NCBI GenBank assembly: GCA_900539945.1
Contig: UQDV01000005.1
Span: forward strand, 57,190 to 121,189
DNA: 64,000 nucleotides
Origin: an uncultured Faecalibacterium sp.
Lineage (GTDB): Bacteria > Bacillota > Clostridia > Oscillospirales > Ruminococcaceae
Direction of reading: 5' to 3'
Part shown: piece by piece, positions 19,429 to 28,654 of the stretch
How the letters are laid out: every line of letters starts with the position of its first letter
Position numbering within the stretch: position 1 is the first letter of the stretch
Position numbers and translations under genes: made by a program
Notes under the pieces: generated by a model
Database searches by the model: none
Told to the model about the DNA's origin: nothing
What the model saw: only the letters and a program-made list of their open reading frames with translations

Positions 19429-20245
19429 TGGTGTCTACCTCCAGATACTGCGAAGCATGCTCAAGATATCGGCCAAGGATCTGCTCCAGTGTGCCGTCTG
19501 TGCGCATCTGCGCAAGAACAGCGTTTAGCTGGCTGTCCAGCCCACGGCTGTCATTTTTTGCAAAGGCGATGCCCAGGCCGGTGACCAGCAGCGGTTCTTC
19601 GAGGATGCGGAACTCCACAAAATTGTCCTTCATGTATTGCAGGATGGCCGTTTCATGGGCAGCGATGGCATCCACGTAGCCGCAGGCCAGCATCGCATAC
19701 TGCACGCTGCGGTCTTCGATGCTGAACACATCGACCACTTGCGGGATGCGCGGATCAGAGCCGCTGAGGAAGATCTCCTCCGGCTTGCCGGTGCTCTGCA
19801 CGGCGACGGTCTTTCCGGCAAGGTCACCGAGTGTCCGGATGCTGCTGTTGGCATCCACTGCAACCACCTGACGGCTCACCATGTAGGGCCCCGCCCAGCG
19901 GTATATCTCCTCGCGTCCATCCATGGAAAAGCAGCCCCAGATACAGTCGATGGTGCCGCTTTCCACCAGATTTGTTTTTTGCTCCCAATCGATCGGTTCA
20001 AACCGGGCAGCATACCCCATGCGGCGGAATGCTTCGGTGGCGATCTCCACGTCGATCCCGGCGGGAATGCCGTCATTGTTCAGATAAATATAGGGCGGAT
20101 AGGTATCACTTCCCACAAGGATCTGCGGAAGATCACTGTCCGTTGCGTCCGTTCCGCCGCAGGAAGTCAGACTGCCAACGGCAGCAGATGCCGCCAGCAG
20201 CGTGCAGCCGCGCAGAAATGCACGGCGTGAGATTCTGTGCTTCAT
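19418..20245 (-). CDS. family-3 solute-binding lipoprotein (amino-acid type), sensor partner
   Basis: A 275-residue binding protein of the SBP_bac_3 class, which usually binds amino acids or other small polar molecules. The N-terminus has SRRAFLRG, a Tat-like twin-arginine motif, and a lipobox LTSC. The fold starts [28 protein letters not shown] and ends [17 protein letters not shown]. It lacks any permease or ATPase partner. It overlaps the downstream hybrid kinase gene, so it is best read as a ligand receptor for that kinase. The gene is fourth in the reverse-strand operon, 39 nt after the c-di-GMP gene. Confidence 0.88.
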   Translation of the reverse strand: MKHRISRRAFLRGCTLLAASAAVGSLTSCGGTDATDSDLPQILVGSDTYPPYIYLNNDGIPAGIDVEIATEAFRRMGYAARFEPIDWEQKTNLVESGTIDCIWGCFSMDGREEIYRWAGPYMVSRQVVAVDANSSIRTLGDLAGKTVAVQSTGKPEEIFLSGSDPRIPQVVDVFSIEDRSVQYAMLACGYVDAIAAHETAILQYMKDNFVEFRILEEPLLVTGLGIAFAKNDSRGLDSQLNAVLAQMRTDGTLEQILGRYLEHASQYLEVDTIDT

Positions 20246-20284
20246 TCGGGCTTTTCGTTCTCCTGTCTTTATTGCATCCGCTGC

Positions 20285-22051
20285 TCAGTTGTGCTGCTGT
20301 AATTCTTCTTTCAGGTCGGCCTGGATATCCGTCAGACATTGCAGCAGCAGCGGGTTGAACGCTCCACACTCGCCGTTCAGAATCATCTGCATAGCTTTTT
20401 CGTGGGAGAAGGATTTTTTATAGCAGCGCTCGCTGGTCAGTGCATCATACACATCTGCCAGCGAGACCAGTTGTGCACTGATGGGGATCTCATCGCCCTT
20501 CAGTCCATCCGGGTAGCCGCGCCCATCCCAGCGTTCGTGGTGCCAGCGGGCGATCTCATAGGCGGTTTGCAGCAAAGGCTGCTCGCCAAAATTATCCAGA
20601 TTTTGCAGCATCTCGGCTCCCAGCAGGCTGTGGGTCTTGATGACTTCAAATTCCTCCGGGGTCAGTTTGCCGGGCTTGTTGAGGATCTTGTCGGCAATGC
20701 CGATCTTGCCGATGTCGTGCAGGGCAGAGGCCAGCGGGATCAAATCCTGCTGTTCGGCGGAGATCGAGTACTTGTCACTGACCTCCAATAGACAGTGGAG
20801 CAGCGTTTCTGTGATGATACGGATGTGCCGCACATGGAGACCGCTTTCACCGTTGCGGAATTCTACGATATGACTCAGAACACCCACCAGCATATCCGTA
20901 TTGTTTTCACGGGCACGGATCTGGTCAGAAACCATCTGCACCAGCCGCCGCTGCTTGGCGTACAGCTTGATGGTATTGGTCGCGCGGCGGTACACGATGC
21001 GCGCATCAAAGGGGCGATTGACATAATCACTTGCACCCAGTTCGTAGGAACGCCGGATCGCCGCATCAGAGTCCTCGCTGGAGATCATAATGACCGGGGT
21101 ATCCTCGATGGTGTGGTTGGCATTCATGGCTTTCAGCACTTCAAATCCGTCCATAACGGGCATATTGATGTCCAGCAGAACCAGTGCAATGTTTCCGGCT
21201 TCCTCCTGCAATTTTTCAATGCATTCTTTTCCGTTTTCTGCTTCCAGAACGTGGTAACGATCTCCTAAAATCTCTGCCAGCATCATGCGGTTCATTTTAG
21301 AGTCGTCCACAAGCAGGACCCGGGATTTTTCCTGCAAAAGCGTTTCCGGTGCGGCCAGGCTGCGCCCCGGAATCTCCACCATAACGGCATTCTTGCGGCA
21401 CTTTGCCTGATACATCAGCCAATCTGCACGGCGAACAATGTTTTCCATGGGGTCGGCAATGGCCTGTATCGTTCCGCCGATGCTCAGCGAGATGCGGAAA
21501 TGCGAATAGCCGGGTACAGATGCCATCTGTGCGGCCGTGTGGATCTGTTCCAGTTTGGTCTGCAAAAAATCTCCCGGAATGCCGGGTAAGACCAGCAGAA
21601 ACTCGTCTCCTCCGTAACGGATGAGCAGATCCGACTCCCGGATACAGGATTGAATGGCTTTTGTCGCCGTTTTCAGTGCCATATCTCCTGCGTAATGCCC
21701 GTATGCATCGTTGCATATCTTGAAATCATCCACATCCAGCAGTGCGATTCCTGCCGGGCCGATGGACTTACGGACAACTTCTTCGTAATAGCGGCGGTTG
21801 TAAGCACCTGTCAGAGAATCTCGATAAAGTTCTTCTTTGAATGCCCGTTCCTGTGTGGCATGCAGCTGGTTTGTTTCGTCCAGCTGTGCTTTCTGATTTT
21901 TGATCAACTGTTTCAGCGTTTGCTCCGCTACAGTAAGGGCGGCTTCCTGTTGATGCAGTTTTTCCAACAGCCGCTGCTCGCGCTCCTGGTAGTAGTGTTC
22001 CACTTCGGAAAGTGTCGTTGGATGATCGTTCAAGTTCTGACCTTCTTCCAT
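20285..22051 (-). CDS. GGDEF-REC-HD-GYP protein: c-di-GMP synthesis and hydrolysis with central receiver
   Basis: A 588-residue soluble protein. A coiled-coil start (~15-75) leads into a GGDEF domain with intact RYGGDEF near 147 and an RESD inhibition site five residues before it. A receiver follows (~262-385, Asp in LLDINMP near 290). An HD-GYP domain ends the protein (HDIGKIGI near 447, HHERWDGRGYPDG near 510). Both catalytic signatures look intact, so it can in principle make and degrade c-di-GMP, with phosphorylation of the receiver as the switch. It is the only output protein in the island and a likely phospho-acceptor of the three kinases. ATG 22051 has a weak ribosome site; TTG at 22033 after GAAGAAGG may be the true start. 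Confidence 0.93.
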   Translation of the reverse strand: MEEGQNLNDHPTTLSEVEHYYQEREQRLLEKLHQQEAALTVAEQTLKQLIKNQKAQLDETNQLHATQERAFKEELYRDSLTGAYNRRYYEEVVRKSIGPAGIALLDVDDFKICNDAYGHYAGDMALKTATKAIQSCIRESDLLIRYGGDEFLLVLPGIPGDFLQTKLEQIHTAAQMASVPGYSHFRISLSIGGTIQAIADPMENIVRRADWLMYQAKCRKNAVMVEIPGRSLAAPETLLQEKSRVLLVDDSKMNRMMLAEILGDRYHVLEAENGKECIEKLQEEAGNIALVLLDINMPVMDGFEVLKAMNANHTIEDTPVIMISSEDSDAAIRRSYELGASDYVNRPFDARIVYRRATNTIKLYAKQRRLVQMVSDQIRARENNTDMLVGVLSHIVEFRNGESGLHVRHIRIITETLLHCLLEVSDKYSISAEQQDLIPLASALHDIGKIGIADKILNKPGKLTPEEFEVIKTHSLLGAEMLQNLDNFGEQPLLQTAYEIARWHHERWDGRGYPDGLKGDEIPISAQLVSLADVYDALTSERCYKKSFSHEKAMQMILNGECGAFNPLLLQCLTDIQADLKEELQQHN

Positions 22052-22063
22052 ATCATGCGTGTT

Positions 22064-24643
22064 TTAACTGTCTGCGAAAGCGTGATGTACCGCTATTTGT
22101 TTCGGGGGGGTGACACGGAAGCGCTTCACCGTCTGCTCCAGAGCGCTGATGTCCACGGGCTTGGACAGATGCTCGTCCATGCCGGCTTCCCTGCTCTTCT
22201 GCATATCCTCAAGGAAGGCGTTGGCGGTCATGGCAAGGATGGGGATGGTGCGTCCCAGCGGGTTTTCGCCATTGCGGATGCGGCGGGTGGCTTCCAAACC
22301 GTCCATCACCGGCATCTGCACGTCCATCAAAATCATGTCATAATCGCCGGGCTTTACGCTGGCAAAGGCATCCACGATCTCCTGACCGTTGGAGCAGATG
22401 GTGCAGCTTGCGCCCTTGGTCTCCAGCAGCATCTGCAAAATTTCGGCGTTGAGGGCGTTATCCTCGGCGCAGAGGAACTTCATCCCGGACAGGGGAGAAA
22501 CGGCGTCCTCTTCCTCCGGGAGCGCCTGCGCCTTTTGTGCCGTGTCTGTCTCGATATCAATCGGCAATTCCAGCACCACCTCAAAGCGGGTGCCTTTGCC
22601 GGAGGCACTCTCCACGCTGATGGAACCGCCCATCAGGTCTACGATGCTCCTGGTGATGGCCATGCCAAGGCCGGTGCCCTGCACCTTGTTGGTGCCGGAT
22701 TTTTCCTCCCGGGTAAAGGGGTCAAAAAGGGTCTTTTGAAAGTCCTCGCTCATGCCGATGCCGTCATCCTGCACCACAAAGCGGTATTTGGCGTAATGCT
22801 CGGTATGGGTAAGCTCATCTACCTCCAGCCGGATGTGCCCACCGGTGGGCGTGTACTTGACCGCATTGGAGAGGATGTTCATCAGCACCTGATTCAGGCG
22901 GTTGGGGTCGGCTAGCACGTTTTCGTGCTGCACAAGGGTGTTTACCGTAAAGGTCTGGCGGCGCTGGCCTGCCTGCTGGTGGATGATGCTATCCAGCTGG
23001 CTGATCTGCTGGGGCAGGTTCATCTTTTCCACATTCAGGGTAGTCTTGCCGCTCTCGATCCGGCTCATATCCAAAATATCGTTGATGATGCCCAGCAGCA
23101 GCTGCCCGGAGGTTTCCAGCTTGGCCAGATGCTCGGCCAGTTTTTCCGGCTGGTGCAGCTCGTTTTTCATCAGGGTGGTAATGCCGATGATGGCGTTCAT
23201 GGGGGTGCGGATGTCGTGGCTCATGTTGGAAAGGAAGTCCGTCTTGGCCTTGCTGGCCTTTTCGGCTACTTCCAGTGCGGCTTCCACCGCCAGCATGGTC
23301 TGGTGCTCGCCTGTGCGGTCAGACAGATCCACGATGCACTTTTTTGCACCCTGCGCATCATTGATAAAGCCGGTCACATGGATATAGCGCGGCTCGCCGG
23401 TCTCCTGATGGATAAACTCCCGATTCCATTCCTGCTGCGTGCCCGGCTCCATCTGCATCAAATCGTCCAGCCGTGATCTGCAATGATAGCCCCCGGCAGA
23501 ACACAGAACGTGGAAATCCTCCTGCACCGCTTCAGTGGAGATGCCCAGAATGCGCCGGACGTTGGGGCTGATGTATTCCACCTTGCCGGTGCCGGTGTCG
23601 ATCATCAAAAACACATCGTCCACGTTGCGGGAAAGGCTTGAGAACAGCTCCTCGCGCGCCAGCAGCTGCTGATCCTTTTTCCGCAGCTTTTGCCGGTTGC
23701 TCTGTACCACCAGCAGCAAAACGGCAACGGCCAGCATTCCCACGATGCTGCTCATCACGGCCATGGTGGTGTATTGCAGCCGGTTCATATTGGCGTTCAC
23801 AACGCTTTTGGGAGCAATGCCAAGGATCGTCCAGTTCTGGAAGGCGGCAGAACCATAAACCATGTAATAGCTGACGCCATGGATGGAAAACTCAAGGCTG
23901 CCGCTCTTCCCGGCGGCAAAAGCCTTTTGCAGGGCAGTGATCTGTTCTGCCGTAAAACCAGCCGAATTCTTGAGCATGGCAAGGATGTTGTGCACGCCGC
24001 GCATATCTTCACTGCTGCTGTCCAGCACCACACGGCCATCCGGCAGCACGGCAAAGGTGCTGCCGTGCCCCTCAAAAGCAGAGATCTTCAGCGAGTCCAC
24101 CAGATCTTTGTTGTTGTAGGTGACGGCAATGGCCTCGTACGCAAAGCCCTGATAGCTGCCTTTTTCCGTGGGGACTGCAAACACCATGATCTCCGGCTTG
24201 TCCGGTACGACCGAGTTTGCCACGATAGGCTGCTGCTCCAGAACCAGCTGCGACAGCATTCGTCCCAGATCGAGATAGCCTTGTTCTCCGTCCAGCGTGA
24301 TATAGGAGCCATCCCGTGAGACGAAGAAAAAATCTGTAAACTGGTATTCTTCTTTTGCTTGTGCAAGGAAAGAGCGGACATCGGCGTCGCTTTGCGCATG
24401 TTCCAGATAAGGTGTCCACATCCGCATGACGCCCCAGTTGAGGGATACCTTATTGTAAAGAGTCTGGTTTGCCTGATGGTAGATCTCCGTAAGGTGTGCA
24501 GTGCTTTCCTCGTAGATGATGTGCGACATAAAATCCGTAAAGACAACGCAGCTTGTCAAAATACCGACGCCGAGCAGCAGCACTGCCAAAACTGCGAGGA
24601 TACGGTTTTTTATCGCAGGCCGCATCTTAGTTTCATTTTTCAA
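22064..24643 (-). CDS. hybrid sensor histidine kinase with one receiver
   Basis: An 859-residue membrane kinase: TM1 near residues 13-35, a Cache-like extracellular sensor, TM2 near 295-318, and a PAS domain (VDDVFLMIDTGTGKVEYISPN). HisKA has the His near 475 in [15 protein letters not shown]. The ATPase has DDGIGMS and GTGLGMA. A single receiver follows (~720-840, Asp in ILMDVQMP). The start is taken as TTG 24643, four bases after the stop of the binding-lipoprotein gene and 9 nt after AGGGAG. An ATG at 24625 is a shorter alternative. The sensor and PAS are close relatives of the kinase at 13791-16739, so each binding-protein/kinase pair looks like a duplicated cassette. Confidence 0.92.
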   Translation of the reverse strand: MKNETKMRPAIKNRILAVLAVLLLGVGILTSCVVFTDFMSHIIYEESTAHLTEIYHQANQTLYNKVSLNWGVMRMWTPYLEHAQSDADVRSFLAQAKEEYQFTDFFFVSRDGSYITLDGEQGYLDLGRMLSQLVLEQQPIVANSVVPDKPEIMVFAVPTEKGSYQGFAYEAIAVTYNNKDLVDSLKISAFEGHGSTFAVLPDGRVVLDSSSEDMRGVHNILAMLKNSAGFTAEQITALQKAFAAGKSGSLEFSIHGVSYYMVYGSAAFQNWTILGIAPKSVVNANMNRLQYTTMAVMSSIVGMLAVAVLLLVVQSNRQKLRKKDQQLLAREELFSSLSRNVDDVFLMIDTGTGKVEYISPNVRRILGISTEAVQEDFHVLCSAGGYHCRSRLDDLMQMEPGTQQEWNREFIHQETGEPRYIHVTGFINDAQGAKKCIVDLSDRTGEHQTMLAVEAALEVAEKASKAKTDFLSNMSHDIRTPMNAIIGITTLMKNELHQPEKLAEHLAKLETSGQLLLGIINDILDMSRIESGKTTLNVEKMNLPQQISQLDSIIHQQAGQRRQTFTVNTLVQHENVLADPNRLNQVLMNILSNAVKYTPTGGHIRLEVDELTHTEHYAKYRFVVQDDGIGMSEDFQKTLFDPFTREEKSGTNKVQGTGLGMAITRSIVDLMGGSISVESASGKGTRFEVVLELPIDIETDTAQKAQALPEEEDAVSPLSGMKFLCAEDNALNAEILQMLLETKGASCTICSNGQEIVDAFASVKPGDYDMILMDVQMPVMDGLEATRRIRNGENPLGRTIPILAMTANAFLEDMQKSREAGMDEHLSKPVDISALEQTVKRFRVTPPKQIAVHHAFADS

Positions 24644-24647
24644 GAGT

Positions 24648-26561
24648 TTATTCTCCCTGTACAATGGTCAGATACTCGGAGGGGGCGGGGAACTGCTTGC
24701 TGACCGCCAGCGAATCCTTCAGGCAGGAGCGGCTTTCTGCCCCTTCAATGGCGTATTCCGTCCGCTTGGCTTTCAGGTTCTCCGGCATGGGGCAGTTGCA
24801 GTAGACCTCGTTTTCTATCCACACATCAATGCCCGCCACAAATACGGTATAGGTGGCGGTATCGTCCAGCGGTGCACCGTTGATGGTAAGCTCTTCCAGA
24901 CGGAACTTGCCCTGCTCGTATTCGGTCACCTTGTATTCCATGCCGCTGGTCACGGGCATATAATTCCGGTGACGGATGGGGTTTGCACCGTTGTCCTTCA
25001 CGTTTACCAGCCACTCCATCATCTGCCGCAGCTCTGCACCGGTATATTCACCCTGCGAGACAGCGTAGTTGCCAGCCATCACCCACAAAATCTGCTGCTT
25101 GCTGTACTCGCCGCAGTAGATGGAGGTGGACACCAGCGGCGAATAACCGACTGCAATAGACGCATCATAGGTGGCGCGCAGGGCGTTCATCAGCGAGGAA
25201 GCCGCAGCGCTGCCGTGGTCGGTCATGTCGATGGAGTATGCGGTATTCTGGGTGAACAGCACCTCGGCTTCGGAATCCGCTCTGGGGGTGACCAGCTGCT
25301 CATTGAACGCATCGTATGCGGCCTTGGCATCGTATTCGCCGGTGATCATCTTGTGTCCTACATCTTCCGAAATGCGGAAGATCTCGGTGGAAGCCAGACG
25401 CATATACAGATGATTTGCGCTGATGATATCCGCAACCTGTTCCAGAGAAGTGGAGGAGGTAATATTGATCTCCTTGTTATAAGACAGTACAGCAGCACCG
25501 CCAGCCATCTTGCTCTGACCCTCTGCACTGTACACAGCCTCAAGTACCTTCAGCACGGCAGCCAGCTTTGCTTCGTCCTGCGCTACTGTGTTGGAAACTG
25601 CTGCCTGACACATGGGGTAGGTCAGCAGCCAGCTATCGTTGGCAGTCTCGCCGAAATAGGGCAGAATCGATGCATGAAAGCCGTACTGGTCAGGCATTAC
25701 ATCCGCTATGCCTGCGGTGGTGCGGATCATGGCGGTCTGCCGCGCATAGAAAGGCTCGGCAATGGGATTCAACTCCAACCGATCGTCACCGGGCTGCACC
25801 CGCACATCCTTGAGGAACTGCTCGTATTTTTCAAAGACCTTCGGCCATACCACATCGTCCAGACCGGTGGAGCCGTCCTCGGTCTCGCTCTCGTAGTTCC
25901 TGCGCCATGTGGTGCCCTCCAGGCTCATCAGCTCCGGGATAGCGCTGCCCTGCATGGTTTCCAGACAGGTGTAGTCATACCTCCAGTCTGCCTGATAGCC
26001 TTTGATGCCGACAGCCTCAAAGGCATTGATGGCCGCCACGAACTCAGCGTAGTTGGTGGGCAGGGGGATGTTGTACTGAGCAAACAAGTCGACATTTGCA
26101 GCCGTGCCGTCCACCTCGGCGCACATGGGCAGCCAGCGGATCGCACCGTCCGGCTCCTGATTGTTGTTCAGGTAGCTGGAATAGAAGGTGCCTGCAACCT
26201 CGGTCGTGCTCAGGTCCATCAGGTGCTCTGCCAGAGGAGCCGCATCGTTCAGGGAGAAGCGGCGGCAGGTGATGATATCCGGCAGCTGCTCCGCACGGTT
26301 CAGCAGATCGCGGTAGTAGTCCATGGTGTTGAAGCCCTGAATGAAGTTGAACTCATACTCCGGGAATTTTTCTTCCAGCCACGGAGTAAGCGCTTTCATC
26401 ATGGAACGATCCCACAGATAAAAAGTGATCTGGATCTTGCCGTTCTGGCTGCTGCTCTTGCCGCCCTCGGCCTTACCGCTGCCGCAGGCGGTCAGTGCTG
26501 CCGTTGCCGCAGTAATGCCGCAGACCTGCAAAAACGAGCGGCGGGAGATCTTTTTCATCAT
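24648..26561 (-). CDS. solute-binding lipoprotein with 5'-nucleotidase-C-like tail, paralogue of the 11920 gene
   Basis: A 637-residue exported lipoprotein, first gene of the reverse-strand operon. The signal has SRRSFLQV (Tat-like) and the lipobox LTAC. The binding fold (ITFYLWDRSMMKALTPWLE, QLPDIITCRRFSLNDAAPL, IRWLPMCAEVDG) matches its paralogue motif by motif. The C-terminal part has YTGAELRQMMEWLV and MPVTSGMEYKV, again like a 5'-nucleotidase C domain, but no nucleotidase catalytic domain is attached. No transport permease is nearby. AGGAAGG lies nine bases before the ATG. Being paired with its own hybrid kinase argues for a sensory role. Confidence 0.86.
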   Translation of the reverse strand: MMKKISRRSFLQVCGITAATAALTACGSGKAEGGKSSSQNGKIQITFYLWDRSMMKALTPWLEEKFPEYEFNFIQGFNTMDYYRDLLNRAEQLPDIITCRRFSLNDAAPLAEHLMDLSTTEVAGTFYSSYLNNNQEPDGAIRWLPMCAEVDGTAANVDLFAQYNIPLPTNYAEFVAAINAFEAVGIKGYQADWRYDYTCLETMQGSAIPELMSLEGTTWRRNYESETEDGSTGLDDVVWPKVFEKYEQFLKDVRVQPGDDRLELNPIAEPFYARQTAMIRTTAGIADVMPDQYGFHASILPYFGETANDSWLLTYPMCQAAVSNTVAQDEAKLAAVLKVLEAVYSAEGQSKMAGGAAVLSYNKEINITSSTSLEQVADIISANHLYMRLASTEIFRISEDVGHKMITGEYDAKAAYDAFNEQLVTPRADSEAEVLFTQNTAYSIDMTDHGSAAASSLMNALRATYDASIAVGYSPLVSTSIYCGEYSKQQILWVMAGNYAVSQGEYTGAELRQMMEWLVNVKDNGANPIRHRNYMPVTSGMEYKVTEYEQGKFRLEELTINGAPLDDTATYTVFVAGIDVWIENEVYCNCPMPENLKAKRTEYAIEGAESRSCLKDSLAVSKQFPAPSEYLTIVQGE

Positions 26562-26590
26562 GCAAATATACCTTCCTCACAGTATCGGAG

Positions 26591-26626
26591 GGCAGCACTG
26601 CGCAGGTGCAGTAGCGCAGTGCTGCC
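26591..26626 (-). promoter_or_regulatory. perfect 13-bp inverted repeat in the leader of the sensory operon
   Basis: GGCAGCACTGCGC (26591-26603) and GCGCAGTGCTGCC (26614-26626) are perfect complements around a 10-nt loop, 30-65 nt before the ATG at 26561. No T-run follows in either direction, so it is not a plain terminator. It may be an RNA-level control or a protein binding site. Confidence 0.65.
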
Positions 26627-26718
26627 GTAGCGATTCTTACACACCCCACAGGAATCCCCGCGCTCGCGGCCTGTCCGCACTGGGCTTTGCGCTGATTTTC
26701 CCATAATATGACAATATT

Positions 26719-26747
26719 ATTGTACCATTGCAACAAAAGTGTTTCAA
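26719..26747 (-). promoter_or_regulatory. promoter of the reverse-strand sensory operon
   Basis: On the - strand TTGAAA (26742-26747), a 17-nt spacer and TACAAT (26719-26724) form a good housekeeping promoter. It implies a ~150-nt leader containing the 13-bp inverted repeat. The interval 26562-26868 otherwise holds no gene; its recombinase side is AT-rich. Confidence 0.7.
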
Positions 26748-26868
26748 GCTGATTTTGAACGTCTTGCAATATTTTGCATGAAAAATCTGGAAGGTTCTGA
26801 ATTTCGCTGACTGGAAATAGACTGAAGTGACACATATCACAACCAAGTGGACCGAAAAGGGGGATTCA

Positions 26869-27009
26869 ATGAAAAAAACTCCTTTTATTCTGCACGAAAA
26901 ATTTCGTTCGGACAACAACGAACAGCGCAAAGAAGATTTCCAAAAGGAATTTGAGCGATATATCATCAATGGATTGTTAAATGCCGTTCCTTCAAGAGCC
27001 TGCACCTGA
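26869..27009 (+). CDS. 46-residue protein of unknown function upstream of the recombinase
   Basis: A short charged protein (MKKTPFILHEKF..., ERYIINGLLNAVPSRACT) with a good AAAGGGGG site before its ATG. It lies 78 nt before the recombinase on the same strand, at the edge of the element. Size, charge and position would suit a directionality factor or small regulator of the recombinase, but no domain is recognised. The function is inferred from position only. Confidence 0.55.
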   Translation: MKKTPFILHEKFRSDNNEQRKEDFQKEFERYIINGLLNAVPSRACT

Positions 27010-27087
27010 TGTGGCATCCCTGAATTTGAAGGAGAGATGCGTTATGCTGCGCATGGATGCTCGTGTACAAAAAGAAGGGGGAAAATC

Positions 27088-28653
27088 ATGAAAGCAGCAA
27101 TTTATTGCCGCCTGAGCAAAGAAGATGAAGATAAAATTGGCGAATCGGAGAGCATTCAGAATCAAAAGTCGATGCTGCTCCAGTACGCCATTGAGAAAGG
27201 ATTTGATATTTACCAGATCTATACGGATGAGGATTATTCCGGCATCGACCGGAACCGTCCGGCATTCAATTCGATGCTGCAAGCCGCAAGCGAACATCAG
27301 TTTGATGTGGTACTGGCCAAAACGCAATCCCGTTTTACCCGTGATATGGAACTCGTGGAAAAATATCTGCACGGAAAGTTCATGGAGTGGGGAATCCGCT
27401 TCATTGCGGTGGTAGACCATGTGGATACCAACGATACCGCGAACAAAAAATCTCGCCAGATCAACGGCTTGATCAACGAATGGTATCTGGAAGATCTGTC
27501 CACCAATGTGCGCTCAGTCCTCGACCACAAGCGGAAAGAGGGACTGTTCATCGGCTCTTTTGCACTTTACGGCTATTGCAAAGATCCGGAGGCAAAGGGA
27601 AAGCTCGTAGTTGACCCGGAAGCGGCAGAAATTGTAAAGCGGATTTTCTCAATGGCTCTCAGCGGGATAGGAGCACATAAAATCGCGCGCATCCTCAACG
27701 ATGAGAAGGTCCCAAGCCCGACAGCCTATAAGCAGATGAACGGCATTCACTATCACATTGCTGCGAAAAACAGGAATGTAGGACTTTGGAGCAGCCCGAC
27801 GGTGTACCAGATGCTCCATAATCAGACCTACGCAGGAAATCTGGTGCAGGGGAGACATAAGAAGATCAGCTACAAGACGGAAAAGACGATGTGGCTCCCG
27901 AAATCGCAGTGGATCGTGGTCGAAAATACCCATGAACCGATTATTGACATGGAAACCTTTGAGACTGTCCAGATGATGCTGAAAGAGCGCACCCGAAGCG
28001 CTGCCGGCGGTATGATCCATCCTTTGGCACGGAAAGTAGTGTGCAGCTGCTGCGGCTGTATCATGGAGCAGACTGGACGTCCTCCCCGGGCAGACGGCAC
28101 CCGGATACGTTATGTCCGCTGCCGGATGCATCAAAGGGCACCGGAAGTGTGCGGCAACAAGACCTGTACAGAGATGAACGCATTGGAGAATGCTGTACTG
28201 GAACGTATCCGGGCGTATGCGGCAGACTATTTTGACCCTGAAAAAGTTACCTTTCCAGAACAGGATGACCCCATCCAGCAGCGAGAGCAGGCCAAGCGCG
28301 ACGAGTTGAAACGGTTGAAAAGCGAAGCAGACCGGCGGCGCAAGGCCGTGCAGGAACTGTATTTGGATAAGGTGTCAGGTTTAATTGATGCCGTTCAGTT
28401 TTCTGAAATGAACCAGACCTTTCTGGAAGAAGTGAAAAAGGCAGAGACCCGGATCGATACATTGGAAGCGGAACTGGAACAACAGCAGGAGGAGACCAGT
28501 ATGATCAAGACGCAGAGGCAGCGTGTCAGTGAACTGGCACAGGTTTCACAGCTGACCCGTGAACTTGTTGTACGGTTGGTCCATCGGGTCATTGTCAGCC
28601 CAAAAGATCCGATTACCGGAGAGCAAAAAATCACGATTGAATGGAATTTCTGA
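27088..28653 (+). CDS. large serine recombinase (site-specific integrase of the element)
   Basis: A 521-residue large serine recombinase. The N-terminal resolvase domain starts AAIYCRLSKEDE, with the catalytic Ser at residue 9. SIQNQ and the FTRD active-site segment follow. The recombinase domain covers ~165-270 (GLFIGSFALYGYCKDPE). The zinc ribbon follows with Cys pairs (VCSCCGCIME, RCRMH, CGNKTC). A coiled coil near 385-480 precedes the C-terminal RLVHRVIVSPKDP. The start is ATG 27088 after AAGGGGG; the frame is open further upstream without a site. It is the only recombination gene in the element, its stop is 44 nt from the right attachment core, and its codon use is less GC-rich than the surrounding chromosome. 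Confidence 0.95.
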   Translation: MKAAIYCRLSKEDEDKIGESESIQNQKSMLLQYAIEKGFDIYQIYTDEDYSGIDRNRPAFNSMLQAASEHQFDVVLAKTQSRFTRDMELVEKYLHGKFMEWGIRFIAVVDHVDTNDTANKKSRQINGLINEWYLEDLSTNVRSVLDHKRKEGLFIGSFALYGYCKDPEAKGKLVVDPEAAEIVKRIFSMALSGIGAHKIARILNDEKVPSPTAYKQMNGIHYHIAAKNRNVGLWSSPTVYQMLHNQTYAGNLVQGRHKKISYKTEKTMWLPKSQWIVVENTHEPIIDMETFETVQMMLKERTRSAAGGMIHPLARKVVCSCCGCIMEQTGRPPRADGTRIRYVRCRMHQRAPEVCGNKTCTEMNALENAVLERIRAYAADYFDPEKVTFPEQDDPIQQREQAKRDELKRLKSEADRRRKAVQELYLDKVSGLIDAVQFSEMNQTFLEEVKKAETRIDTLEAELEQQQEETSMIKTQRQRVSELAQVSQLTRELVVRLVHRVIVSPKDPITGEQKITIEWNF

Positions 28654-28654
28654 G

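Noticed and set aside
26562..26868. Possible c-di-GMP riboswitch before the sensory operon
   Set aside because: No GEMM-type core words are visible; only a simple perfect hairpin is present.
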